Below, piece after piece: positions 34,859-43,121 of a stretch of DNA of 64,000 nucleotides. Positions within the stretch are counted from its first letter, which is position 1; every line of letters begins with the position of its first letter. The stretch is from the NCBI GenBank assembly GCA_036756705.1, contig DAIOKN010000005.1, positions 1 through 64,000 on the forward strand. Reading direction: 5' to 3'. Under the pieces are notes generated by a model. It worked only from the letters and a program-made list of their open reading frames with translations, was not told where the DNA came from and did no database searches. Both the position numbers and the translations under genes were made by a program. Source of the DNA: Caproicibacter sp002399225 (GTDB lineage Bacteria > Bacillota > Clostridia > Oscillospirales > Acutalibacteraceae).

Positions 34859-34935
34859 GTTTTCCACCATATTATAAAACTTTGTGGAAAAAATCGCAAC
34901 ACCGGAGTGCGCCGGAAAAGCCGGTCCGGTACGCC

Positions 34936-35862
34936 TCAGGCCAGATTTTCCGTGAAGAACCGGAAGGCGTTTTCAAAGAAGATGCCATCGGCAATTTCTT
35001 TGCCGAACCGTTTGCACATCGCACGGTAAAGTTGCTCCATATCGCCGGTGCCGCGAATCTCGGCACGCAGTTCGCACCCGTCGAAGTCTGCGCCGATGGC
35101 AACCGCTTTTTCGCCGCCGAGAGAGAGAAAGTGCTCCGCGTGCCGCAGAATTCCGTCGATGGAACCGTTGCCGCCAATAAACGGCGCATAAAGGTTTAAG
35201 CCGACCAGCCCGCCGCGCTGCGCGATCTCCCGAAACTGGCTGTCCGTCAGGTTGCGGGGATGATCCTCCACCGCTTTCGAATCGGAATGAGTCGCGATAA
35301 ACGGGCCTTTCACCAGCCGGGCAACATCCCAGAACCCCTTTTCTGAAAGATGAGAGACGTCGGCCACCACGCCGAGTTTTCCCATTTCGCTCACGGTCTC
35401 TTTCCCAAAGGGAGAAAGTCCCCCGGCCGCCGGGTTCATGCAGCCGTCGCCGAGTTCATTTGGGCCGTTCCAGGTCAGGGTCATTATCCGCACGCCGGCT
35501 TCTCGCGCTTCCGTAAGATGGGAAAGGCTGCCGCCCAGGGCAGCCGCGTTCTCAATGGAAAGCAGAGCCATGTTCCGCCCCGCGGCGTCCGCACTTTTCA
35601 GTTCCCGCCCGCTCCGGCAGAATACGGGCGCCCTTCCCGCCTCGGCGGCAAGTCTTTTCTGAAAATCCGCGCTGACCGCCTGAAAGTGGCGGAATGCGGC
35701 TTCTCCGCGCAGATCATCGTCGATCCAGACTGCAAACACCTGTGCCCAGCGGTCGTATTTTTCAGTTTTATCCAGGCTGACATGCAGCCCGTTGGAGAAA
35801 AGTCCCCGTCCTTTTTTGTAGCACTCCGACGCCGTGTCACAGTGCAGGTCAAAGTATTTCAA
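34936..35862 (-). CDS. membrane dipeptidase (renal dipeptidase family, M19)
   Basis: Zinc-dependent hydrolysis of dipeptides; bacterial members often act on D-amino-acid-containing dipeptides. 308 residues with metal-site pieces FDLHCDTA (His-x-Asp), SIENAAALGG (bridging Glu), DVSHLSEKGFWD, ATHSDSKAVEDHPRNL and AIGADFDG. No signal peptide or membrane helix is visible, so it should be cytosolic despite the family name. AAAGGGG lies upstream of the ATG. Confidence 0.92.
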   Translation of the reverse strand: MKYFDLHCDTASECYKKGRGLFSNGLHVSLDKTEKYDRWAQVFAVWIDDDLRGEAAFRHFQAVSADFQKRLAAEAGRAPVFCRSGRELKSADAAGRNMALLSIENAAALGGSLSHLTEAREAGVRIMTLTWNGPNELGDGCMNPAAGGLSPFGKETVSEMGKLGVVADVSHLSEKGFWDVARLVKGPFIATHSDSKAVEDHPRNLTDSQFREIAQRGGLVGLNLYAPFIGGNGSIDGILRHAEHFLSLGGEKAVAIGADFDGCELRAEIRGTGDMEQLYRAMCKRFGKEIADGIFFENAFRFFTENLA

Positions 35863-35966
35863 TCGGATACCCCTTTCCTATGTTGTGGATTCTCTCTATT
35901 ATAGTACAAAGAGGAATGCGTGAAAACGGGAAAATCAACCCCATTTCCTCTTTTCTCATTTGGTAT

Positions 35967-35994
35967 TTGACATTTCACACATCTGTGATATAAT
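35967..35994 (+). promoter_or_regulatory. promoter of tRNA-Arg
   Basis: TTGACA (35967-35972), 16-bp spacer, TATAAT (35989-35994), 11 bp before the mature tRNA 5' end. Confidence 0.85.
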
Positions 35995-36005
35995 ACAGGA
36001 GTTAT

Positions 36006-36083
36006 CCGCCCGTAGCTAAGTCTGGATATAGCAGCAGATTCCGATTCTGAAGGCCGGGGGTTCGAATCCCTCCGGGCGGACCA
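36006..36083 (+). tRNA. tRNA-Arg (CCG)
   Basis: Acceptor CCGCCCG pairs with CGGGCGG, then A73 and an encoded CCA (36081-36083). D-arm GCTA...TAGC, anticodon loop TTCCGAT giving anticodon CCG (codon CGG), T-loop TTCGAAT. A strong terminator follows. Confidence 0.93.
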
Positions 36084-36091
36084 AAATAAAA

Positions 36092-36118
36092 GCAGGCGGG
36101 TTTTTTTAACCCGCCTGC
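36092..36118 (+). terminator. terminator of the tRNA-Arg gene
   Basis: Perfect 11-bp stem GCAGGCGGGTT / AACCCGCCTGC with a five-T loop; only 28 bases separate it from the next gene's start. Confidence 0.75.
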
Positions 36119-36145
36119 GGTCATTTTTGCAGGGGGGAAGGATCG

Positions 36146-36772
36146 GTGAACGTTCTGGTTATCGGCTGCGGCCGCCTCGGTTCGAGGCTTGCCGAGATCC
36201 TGGACGAGCAGGGGCACGATGTTACGGTCGTGGATGCGAATCCGGATAATTTTCTGAATCTAAAAAAAGAATTCGGCGGCGTTACCGTTACCGGTATGCC
36301 GATGGACAGCAAAGTTCTGTGCAATGCCGGTGTGGAAGGGTGCGACGCGATGGCAGTCGTCACGCCGGATGACAACTTGAACATCACGGTTTCGCAAATG
36401 GCGAGGGAATTTTTCGGGGTTGAGAATGTTGTGGCGCGCATCTCAGACCCGATGCGTGAAAATGTCTTTAAGCGCTTTGGCCTGAAAACAGTCTGCCCGA
36501 CCAAGCTGGCCGGGGATGCCATGTCAACTGCCCTGACGCTTCCCTGGGAACCAAAAACAGTGACAATCGGCACTTCTACCGTCACTTTTCACCTCAAAAA
36601 GGTGGACCGCGCACACGACGGCATGAAACTTTCCAACACCCCGAAAAGCGACGAGGAGATCATCTTTGGTGTGATTGGCGCCGACGGGAATATGGTACTG
36701 TGCCGCGGAAACGAGGAAAAGACGGTTTTGTCCAAAGGAGACCGGATTGTTCTTGCATCCGTGATTGACTGA
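36146..36772 (+). CDS. TrkA/KtrA-type potassium channel regulatory protein, first copy
   Basis: Cytosolic NAD(H)/nucleotide-binding gating subunit of K+ uptake systems. 208 residues: Rossmann RCK_N domain with IGCGRLGSRLAEIL and VVDANPDNF at the N-terminus, and a smaller RCK_C domain (FHLKKVDRAHDGMKL ... LSKGDRIVLASVID). Start is GTG behind GGGGGGAAGG. A second TrkA-type gene follows 18 bp later. No TrkH/KtrB channel gene lies in the window. Confidence 0.9.
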   Translation: MNVLVIGCGRLGSRLAEILDEQGHDVTVVDANPDNFLNLKKEFGGVTVTGMPMDSKVLCNAGVEGCDAMAVVTPDDNLNITVSQMAREFFGVENVVARISDPMRENVFKRFGLKTVCPTKLAGDAMSTALTLPWEPKTVTIGTSTVTFHLKKVDRAHDGMKLSNTPKSDEEIIFGVIGADGNMVLCRGNEEKTVLSKGDRIVLASVID

Positions 36773-36790
36773 CTTGTGGGAGGCGTCTGC

Positions 36791-37453
36791 ATGAAAATCG
36801 TCATTGTCGGCGGCGGCAAACTGGGCAATCAGATTGCGCGCAATATGCTGGAACGGAAATACGACGTCCGGCTGATCGAGAAGGAAAAGACCAAATGCAC
36901 CAGGCTTGCCAACGACCTGGACGTAGAAGTCATTTTTGGCGACGGCACCGAGATTGAAACGCTGGAAGAGGCCGGGACGAGGGAAGCAGACTGCTTCATC
37001 GCCGTAACCGGAAGCGACCAGGACAATTTGGTTGCCTCTCAGCTTGCCAAAAAGGAATTCAAGATTAAAAAAGTCATCGCGAGGAATAACGATCCTCGGA
37101 ATCTGGACGCGCTGCGCAAGCTGGGGCCGGATATCGCCGTGAGCAGCACGGAGATCATCACCAATATGATCGAACAGGAAGTCGACAGCGCTCAGATGCA
37201 CCTACTGGCGACTCTGAACAAGGGCAGAGCTTCCATTAGCGCACTCAAACTGCCGGAAGACACGGCTCTGGCGGGAGTTAAGCTGCGGGATTTGACCTTG
37301 CCGAGAGGATCGCTGATCATTTCCATTGTGCGCAATGAAGTGCTCATCATTCCGAACGGCCTGACCTCTTTTCTGCCGAACGATGAAATTGTCGCGGTAT
37401 GCGACGGCGGCGGAGGAAAAACCTTGCTGAAAACGCTGGGAGCCAGAAAATAA
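36791..37453 (+). CDS. TrkA/KtrA-type potassium channel regulatory protein, second copy
   Basis: 220 residues, again RCK_N (IVIVGGGKLGNQIARNML, LIEKEKTKCTRLA, IFGDGTEIETLEEAG) and RCK_C (ALAGVKLRDLTLPRGSLIISIVRN). Closer to classical TrkA/KtrA than the first copy. The ATG at 36791 has GGGAGG. The two genes form an operon and may make hetero-ring gating assemblies; that is inference. Confidence 0.9.
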   Translation: MKIVIVGGGKLGNQIARNMLERKYDVRLIEKEKTKCTRLANDLDVEVIFGDGTEIETLEEAGTREADCFIAVTGSDQDNLVASQLAKKEFKIKKVIARNNDPRNLDALRKLGPDIAVSSTEIITNMIEQEVDSAQMHLLATLNKGRASISALKLPEDTALAGVKLRDLTLPRGSLIISIVRNEVLIIPNGLTSFLPNDEIVAVCDGGGGKTLLKTLGARK

Positions 37454-37470
37454 AAGATACTGAAAAAAAC

Positions 37471-37496
37471 GGCGAGAGGGAGAAATCCCCCGCGCC
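37471..37496. terminator. bidirectional terminator after the trkA pair
   Basis: Imperfect stem GGCGAGAGGG / CCCCCGCGCC (two mismatched pairs) with A-run before and a long T-run after; it also closes the convergent methyltransferase gene. Confidence 0.6.
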
Positions 37497-37502
37497 ATTT
37501 TT

Positions 37503-38054
37503 TTATTTTACCCCGGTTGCGACATAGACGTTCCGGAAGGGCACTTCCCACTCAATTTTCCGAAAAGCGGAATATTCCAGAAAACCGCGGATTTCCCGCG
37601 GAGAGTACCGTCTTCCGGTTTCTCCGCCGTAACGCGAAACTGTTTCCGCAAGAAAACGTCTCGCCGGCGTTCTCCCGTATCCGAACAGAATCAGGGTTCC
37701 TCCCTTTCTCAGCACGCGGTAAAACTGATTGAATGCCCGCGCCGGGTTTAGGCAGCGCCGGATCGAATTGCCGCACAGCAGAAGGTCAAAGCTTCCGTCC
37801 GAATAGGGCATGTTTTCCACGTCGCCGACGGACAGTTCTGCGCGGCGGCCCAGTTTGTCTGCCGCGTAGATGATTTTCCGCTCCGAAAGGTCCAGCCCGC
37901 AGGCGCAGATGCCGGGATATTTTGCAAGAAGCAGATTTAAAAAATCCCCCCGGCCGCAGCCGACTTCCAGTGCGGACTGAAATTTCAGCCGATCCGTTCT
38001 CTCCAGCAGAAGGTTGGCAATCCGGCCCCGCTGAGAGATTCTTTTCTCCACCAT
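37503..38054 (-). CDS. class I SAM-dependent methyltransferase
   Basis: 183 residues. Methyltransferase_11-type core: ALEVGCGRGDFLNLLL (motif I), CGLDLSERKI (motif II), VGDVENMPYSDGSFDLLLCGNSI (motif IV/post), FYRVLRKGGTLILFGYG. No substrate-defining domain. A TATAAT box lies upstream near 38115. Single gene between trkA pair and a HAD gene; substrate unknown. Confidence 0.8.
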   Translation of the reverse strand: MVEKRISQRGRIANLLLERTDRLKFQSALEVGCGRGDFLNLLLAKYPGICACGLDLSERKIIYAADKLGRRAELSVGDVENMPYSDGSFDLLLCGNSIRRCLNPARAFNQFYRVLRKGGTLILFGYGRTPARRFLAETVSRYGGETGRRYSPREIRGFLEYSAFRKIEWEVPFRNVYVATGVK

Positions 38055-38148
38055 TCATGATCACCGATTTCCGTTTAGTCATTTCCCGCACGTTTTTGAT
38101 TGCGATTAGTTTTTTATTATAGTCAGGTTTTTAACAAAAGTAAAGAAC

Positions 38149-38817
38149 CTATAAAAATTTTTTACAAAAATCAGAATTTTTCACTTCCAGAAAACTTCGC
38201 AGGTATCCGTCTGCGACGGAAAGCGCCTCTTTTTCCCTAAGGCGAGTGCTGTCATCGTAGACCCCGACCGCATCCATTCCCGCGGCTTTTGCCCCTCTCA
38301 GACCCGGCAGCACATCCTCAAAGACAAGACAGCCGCCGGGCAAAACGCCGAGCCGCCGGGCGCAGAGAAGGTAAACGTCAGGGAAGCCCTTTCCGCGGGC
38401 GGTTTCCGTCACGGAGGCAAATGCGGCGAAATCGCCGTACACGCCGTTGCTTTGCAGCGCCGGGGAATAAAGCCTTTCCGGCAGGGCGGTCGCTACGCCG
38501 AATTTCAGTCCCCGTGCCGCGAGGAAGCGCAGGCACTCCCGCACGCCCGGTTTCAGCCCGATATGATGGGCATATTCTTCTGCGACCCTTCCGTCCCATT
38601 CCCGGACTAAAGCCTGCGGAGGATCGGTGAGCCCGAACCGTTCGACGGTGTAACGCGCGGCTTCTTCAAAGCTCATGGAAGCGACGGTTTCCGTGTAGTC
38701 CTCCGGCACCGGCAGGCCGCGCCGCAGAAAAAAAGCCCGGTCCACCCGCTCCCAGACTTTCATGGAGTCGAGCAGCGTGCCGTCCAGGTCGAAAATCGCC
38801 GCGGCATATTTCCCCAT
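38149..38817 (-). CDS. HAD family hydrolase, beta-phosphoglucomutase-like
   Basis: 222 residues with DLDGTLLDS (motif I, nucleophile and acid Asp), a helical cap, GVATALPERL (motif II), CLVFEDVLPGLRGAKAAGMDAVGV (motif IV). This is the HAD IA group, which removes phosphate from sugar phosphates or similar metabolites. A terminator separates it from nadE upstream. Confidence 0.85.
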   Translation of the reverse strand: MGKYAAAIFDLDGTLLDSMKVWERVDRAFFLRRGLPVPEDYTETVASMSFEEAARYTVERFGLTDPPQALVREWDGRVAEEYAHHIGLKPGVRECLRFLAARGLKFGVATALPERLYSPALQSNGVYGDFAAFASVTETARGKGFPDVYLLCARRLGVLPGGCLVFEDVLPGLRGAKAAGMDAVGVYDDSTRLREKEALSVADGYLRSFLEVKNSDFCKKFL

Positions 38818-38851
38818 TTTAATGGCTCCTTTCTTTTATGAAAAAATAAAA

Positions 38852-38873
38852 CGCCGGGGAAAATCCCCCGGCG
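38852..38873 (-). terminator. terminator of nadE
   Basis: Minus-strand stem CGCCGGGG / CCCCGGCG, six-base loop, followed by TTTTATTTTTT. Confidence 0.85.
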
Positions 38874-38908
38874 GTGCGAACTCGATTTTGCCTTGGAACG
38901 GACCGGCT

Positions 38909-40810
38909 TTAAAGATTTTCGATTTCCTTTTTCCAAAGCTCCGCGGAAGCATCGCTCGGCATCCGCCAGTCTCCGCGCTGCGACAGCGACACGGAGCCGA
39001 CTTTTGGTCCGTCCGGCAAAGCGGAGCGTTTGAACTGATTCGCAAAAAAACGCTTGTAAAATTCCCCCAGCCATTTTTTCACGGTTGGGCCGTCGTATTT
39101 TCCCTCGAATGCGGAAAGCGCCATGCGGTAAATTTTCCCGGGTGAAAAGCCAAAGCGCATCATATAATAGAGGAAAAAGTCGTGCAGCTCGTACGGGCCG
39201 ACAATATTTTCCGTCTTCTGGGCAATTTCCCCATTCTGCTCCGGCGGCAGAAGTTCCGGGCTGACGGGGGTGTCCAGCACGTCTTCCAGCAGAGCGCGCA
39301 GCTCTTTGGGACCCGTCACCGCCGCATGGTGGACCAGGTGCCGCACCAGCGTCTTCGGGATCGAGCAGTTGACCCCGTACATCGACATAATGTCGCCGTT
39401 GTAGGTCGCCCAGCCGAGCGCCAGTTCTGAAAGGTCTCCGGTGCCGATGACCAGCCCGCCGCACTGGTTTGCAAGGTCCATCAGGATCTGCGTCCGTTCA
39501 CGCGCCTGCGCGTTCTCATAGGTAACGTCCCGGTTTTCCGGGTCATGCCCGATCTCCTGAAAATGCTTTGTGACGGAAGCGCCGATCGGCACCTCTGTAA
39601 ACCGGGCGCCCAGGCATTCCGCCAGGCGCTGCGCATTGCTGTGGGTCCGTCCCGTAGTGCCGAACCCCGGCATCGTCACGGCTACGATTCCCCGGTGGTC
39701 CAGCCCCAGAAAGTCAAATGCCCGCACGGTGACCAGCAGGGCCAGGGTGGAATCCAGTCCGCCCGAAACGCCGAGCACGGCGCATTTGATGCCGGTGTGC
39801 TTCAGCCGCGTTTTCAGCCCGCAGGCCTGCAGGTTCAGGATCATTTCACAGCGGTCGGAAAGGTCGCGCACATCTCCCGGCACAAACGGCGTGGCGGGGA
39901 ATTTCCGTTCCAGCCGGAACGCCGGCAGTTCCATCGAAAATGCAATTTCGCGGCCCTGTTCGCCGTTGCGCCAGGTCGTCATACGCAGGCGCTCCTGCGA
40001 AAGGCGCTCCAGGTCCACGTCCGCCGTCGTCAGGCCGGTGGTGAACTGCTGGGACTCCGCCAGGGTTGTCCCGTTTTCCGCGATGACGCTGTGACCGGTG
40101 TAAATCAGGTCGGTCGAGGATTCCCCCTCTCCCGCGTCCGCATAGCAGTAGGCACAGGCCAGCCGGCCGGACTGCATCCGCACTAGGTCGCGGCGGTACG
40201 GCGCCTTCCCGATCACCTCGTCGCTGGCGGAGAGATTGAAGAGAACGGTTGCGCCGCCCTGCGCCAGATGCACCGACGGCGGATCCGGAACCCACAGATC
40301 TTCGCAGATCTCCGCGCCGACCGCAAAGCCCGGCATGCTGCTGCACCGGAATACCAGATTCCGCCCAAGGGGGACTTTCCTTCCGCAGAGCTCCGCTTCC
40401 CTGAATTCGGGGCCGGGTGTAAAATACCGCGCCTCGTAAAACTCGGTGTAATTCGGCAGGTTGAACTTTGGCACCAACCCCAGCAGCTCCCCGCGGCAGA
40501 ACACCGCCGCGCAGTTGTAAAGGTCCGCGCCGACCGCTACAGGGAGGCCGACCAGCGTCAGCAGGTTCAGTTGTTCCGAACGGGCCAGCAGCTCTGAAAG
40601 GGCCGCTTCCGCCCCCGTGATCAGCGTTCTGTCATGGAACAGGTCGCCGCAGGTGTAACCCGTCAGGCACAGCTCCGGGAACGCAGCGGCAGCGACACCG
40701 CGCTTTTCACATTCCTGCATCAGGGCCCACACGGACTCCAGGTTATAACGGCAGTCGGCCACCCGCACCTCCGGCGTCGCCGCCGCAATTTTCAGAAAAC
40801 CGTCATTCAT
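38909..40810 (-). CDS. nadE: glutamine-dependent NAD+ synthetase
   Basis: Final step of NAD synthesis: nicotinate adenine dinucleotide + ATP + glutamine. 633 residues: an N-terminal nitrilase-type glutaminase domain with the Glu in FPELCLTGYTCGD, Lys in LVPKFNLPNYTEF and the nucleophile Cys in GAEICEDLWVPDPPS; a C-terminal synthetase domain with LGVSGGLDSTLAL (PPi motif), IGTGDLSELALGWATYNGD. The ATG at 40810 overlaps the upstream flippase-like gene by 8 bp; a longer frame enters that gene. Size is right for the two-domain form. Confidence 0.96.
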   Translation of the reverse strand: MNDGFLKIAAATPEVRVADCRYNLESVWALMQECEKRGVAAAAFPELCLTGYTCGDLFHDRTLITGAEAALSELLARSEQLNLLTLVGLPVAVGADLYNCAAVFCRGELLGLVPKFNLPNYTEFYEARYFTPGPEFREAELCGRKVPLGRNLVFRCSSMPGFAVGAEICEDLWVPDPPSVHLAQGGATVLFNLSASDEVIGKAPYRRDLVRMQSGRLACAYCYADAGEGESSTDLIYTGHSVIAENGTTLAESQQFTTGLTTADVDLERLSQERLRMTTWRNGEQGREIAFSMELPAFRLERKFPATPFVPGDVRDLSDRCEMILNLQACGLKTRLKHTGIKCAVLGVSGGLDSTLALLVTVRAFDFLGLDHRGIVAVTMPGFGTTGRTHSNAQRLAECLGARFTEVPIGASVTKHFQEIGHDPENRDVTYENAQARERTQILMDLANQCGGLVIGTGDLSELALGWATYNGDIMSMYGVNCSIPKTLVRHLVHHAAVTGPKELRALLEDVLDTPVSPELLPPEQNGEIAQKTENIVGPYELHDFFLYYMMRFGFSPGKIYRMALSAFEGKYDGPTVKKWLGEFYKRFFANQFKRSALPDGPKVGSVSLSQRGDWRMPSDASAELWKKEIENL

Positions 40811-41933
40811 GTTTGATTCCTCCGCTCTTTGCCGTCTCACCGGCCGCCCGGGACACGGCGCCCGCTTTTTCCGAATCGATATGAAAGGTGGATTTCCTTC
40901 CGGCCCGACGCTCCGGCGCCGCAAAAAATGCCCCGGCCACAATGCAGGAATAATAGGCGATCAGCCGCCAGAGAAGCATCGCCTGCTTGATGATTCCCTG
41001 TGTAAAAAAAATCTGAAAAATAACCAGAAAACTTCCCTCCGCCGCGCCCGCCGCACCGGGCAGCGGCGTGTAGCTGGAAATCATGGTAACGAAGCTCTGC
41101 GCCGCGATCATGTCAAACACCGGCGCGCCGGGATTGTGGAATGCCTTGTAAATAAAAAAAGGCACCAGAAAGAGCGCCGTCAGCTGCAAAAACGTAAAGA
41201 TATAAATTTTGACTCCAAGCGAGTGTTCCTTCTGAAGCGCGCGGTTATTCTGCAGAAAAAACTGGAGCTGATCCCTGACTTTTCTTCCCGTTTTCTCAGA
41301 GTCTCTGACCAGGTGAAAACGGGTCAGCCCCCAGACGATTCCCCGGATGATCTTTGTGGTGAAGCCGGGACAGTAAGAAAAGAGGACCAGCGCGATAACG
41401 ATGGCCGCCTGGTACAGAAAGCCGACGAAAGTCAGCGCCATAAACCCCTGAAACTTGCTGCAGAAAAACTGGTACTTCATCACGATGACGACCAGCGAGT
41501 ACAGGGTGAGAGAAGTCTGGTAAGCTAAAAATTTCCGGACCAGCGTGGAAATGGCAACGCCGGAGGAAATCCCCTGGCCGAGCATCGCCATGAACTGCAT
41601 CGGCTGGCCGGCCACGGCGTAAGGCGTGATGGAGTTGAAATACTGCCCGACCATCGTCACGCGAAACGCGCTGCCAAAGCGGTACCGGCCGCCCGAGGAG
41701 TGAAAGATCAGGGTATGAATGATCAGGCTGTCCATGAACCAGTTTACGGCCACACTCGCGAAGGCGCAGAGTATCCAAAACGGATTGATATGCGGCAGGC
41801 TCTGGATCAGTACGGCAAGATTATTTCCGGAAATACAAAAATAGGCCAACATCCCCAATGTCAGCGCAAACAGAAATATTTGAAAAATTTTCTGCATCTT
41901 TGATTTTTTATCCACTATCTGCTCTGACGGCAC
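40803..41933 (-). CDS. lysylphosphatidylglycerol synthase-like transmembrane (UPF0104) protein
   Basis: 376 residues, mostly membrane-embedded (about eight helices), matching the LPG_synthase_TM/UPF0104 family: PHINPFWILCAFASVAVNWF, GQYFNSITPYAVAGQPMQF, SSYTPLPGAAGAAEGSF. Family members move or modify lipids; this one has only the membrane part, without the aminoacyl-transferase domain of MprF. Start chosen as GTG at 41933 behind GAGGTGA; other starts are possible. Between a glycosyltransferase and nadE, all minus strand. Confidence 0.82.
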   Translation of the reverse strand: MPSEQIVDKKSKMQKIFQIFLFALTLGMLAYFCISGNNLAVLIQSLPHINPFWILCAFASVAVNWFMDSLIIHTLIFHSSGGRYRFGSAFRVTMVGQYFNSITPYAVAGQPMQFMAMLGQGISSGVAISTLVRKFLAYQTSLTLYSLVVIVMKYQFFCSKFQGFMALTFVGFLYQAAIVIALVLFSYCPGFTTKIIRGIVWGLTRFHLVRDSEKTGRKVRDQLQFFLQNNRALQKEHSLGVKIYIFTFLQLTALFLVPFFIYKAFHNPGAPVFDMIAAQSFVTMISSYTPLPGAAGAAEGSFLVIFQIFFTQGIIKQAMLLWRLIAYYSCIVAGAFFAAPERRAGRKSTFHIDSEKAGAVSRAAGETAKSGGIKHE

Positions 41934-41972
41934 CCATTGCTCACCTCGATTGCGTCCCGGCATTTCTCACTT

Positions 41973-42953
41973 TCAGACCGAATAATTTTTCTCCAGTTCT
42001 TTGTCAGGCGACGCAACCACTTCAGAAAAATCGCGCAGCGCCGCTGAATTGATCTTGTCGGCGCTGTAGTACCGCATCGCTTTTGAAACCCGTCCCATAT
42101 TCTTCATGCATCCACGCATACATTTTTTCTCGCCGTGCATTTTTAATACATACAAATAGCAGCAGTTACAGGTTTTTCTGACGAGTGCTTGGTAGCTCCT
42201 TTTGTATTTTTTATACAGACCGTTTTTTTCGAGGGAAATACGGACCATTGCGATGGCGCGGATAAAATCGTTGATCTTGTTCGCGTTGATGGTGCCGAGC
42301 GTACTGGTCGGGCGCTGGTTGTAGTAGTAAAGCGGCCGGTCCAGAACGACGACCCGGTTTACGTGGGCAAATACTTTGTGGGCGGTGGCCATATCTTCAA
42401 AGCACATGGAGGGAAAGGTGATGCCGTAATCCGTGAAAAGACTGCGGCGGTACAGCTTGTTCCACACCAGACTTTGGATCTGCACGTCCCGCAAAAGTTT
42501 GTTCATGGCCTTGGCGCTGCTGAAAACCCCTTTGCAGCGAAAAGGGTATTCAAAAAGAAAATTGTTTTCGATAAATCGATAATAATAGTAGCAGCATGCG
42601 ATCTCCGCGCCGTTTTCCTCGCAGGCCGCGTACAGTTCTTCCAGAAAAGTCGGCGCGACGTAATCGTCGCTGTCTACAAAGGAGAGGTATTTCCCGCGCG
42701 CTTGTTTCATTCCGGCGTTTCTTGCCTGCGACATGCCGGCGTTTTTTTGGTCAATGACTTCAATGTTGTCGTAATTCACCTCAAAGTGGCGAAGAATGTC
42801 GAGGGAGCTGTCCTTTGAACCGTCGTTGACCGCGATGATCTCAAAATCGCGGAAAGTTTGCTCTTCCAGCGACATCAGACATTTTCCCACATATTTTTCC
42901 ACATTATAAACAGGCATCACAACACTGATTTTCGGTGTATGCGACTCAGTCAA
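41973..42953 (-). CDS. family 2 glycosyltransferase
   Basis: 326 residues, GT-A fold: PKISVVMPVYNVEKYVGKCL at the start, EIIAVNDGSKDSS, YLSFVDSDDYVAP with the DxD metal site, then a helical C-terminal region with RRSLFTDYGITFPSMCFEDMA. Typical for transfer of sugars to cell-wall or surface polymers. Start is TTG at 42953 with GGAAGG. Adjacent to the flippase-like gene, which suggests a surface glycolipid or polysaccharide role. Confidence 0.87.
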   Translation of the reverse strand: MTESHTPKISVVMPVYNVEKYVGKCLMSLEEQTFRDFEIIAVNDGSKDSSLDILRHFEVNYDNIEVIDQKNAGMSQARNAGMKQARGKYLSFVDSDDYVAPTFLEELYAACEENGAEIACCYYYYRFIENNFLFEYPFRCKGVFSSAKAMNKLLRDVQIQSLVWNKLYRRSLFTDYGITFPSMCFEDMATAHKVFAHVNRVVVLDRPLYYYNQRPTSTLGTINANKINDFIRAIAMVRISLEKNGLYKKYKRSYQALVRKTCNCCYLYVLKMHGEKKCMRGCMKNMGRVSKAMRYYSADKINSAALRDFSEVVASPDKELEKNYSV

Positions 42954-43121
42954 ACTGGTCCTTCCTTTCCAGGGCAGCGTCTCCCGCACCCGCGGTTGAG
43001 CCTGTTGTAAAATTTAAAATTGAAACCGCGGCGCGGCCGGATTGGAACTCGGCTGCGCCGTCTTTTCTCATTTTTGCAGATTGCGGTAAAAAAGTCAAGC
43101 GGTTTTTTGGTGTTTTTTCAC

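Noticed and set aside
36006..36120. Integrated element at the tRNA-Arg 3' end
   Set aside because: No integrase gene and no second copy of the tRNA end that would mark an attachment site; downstream genes have normal composition.
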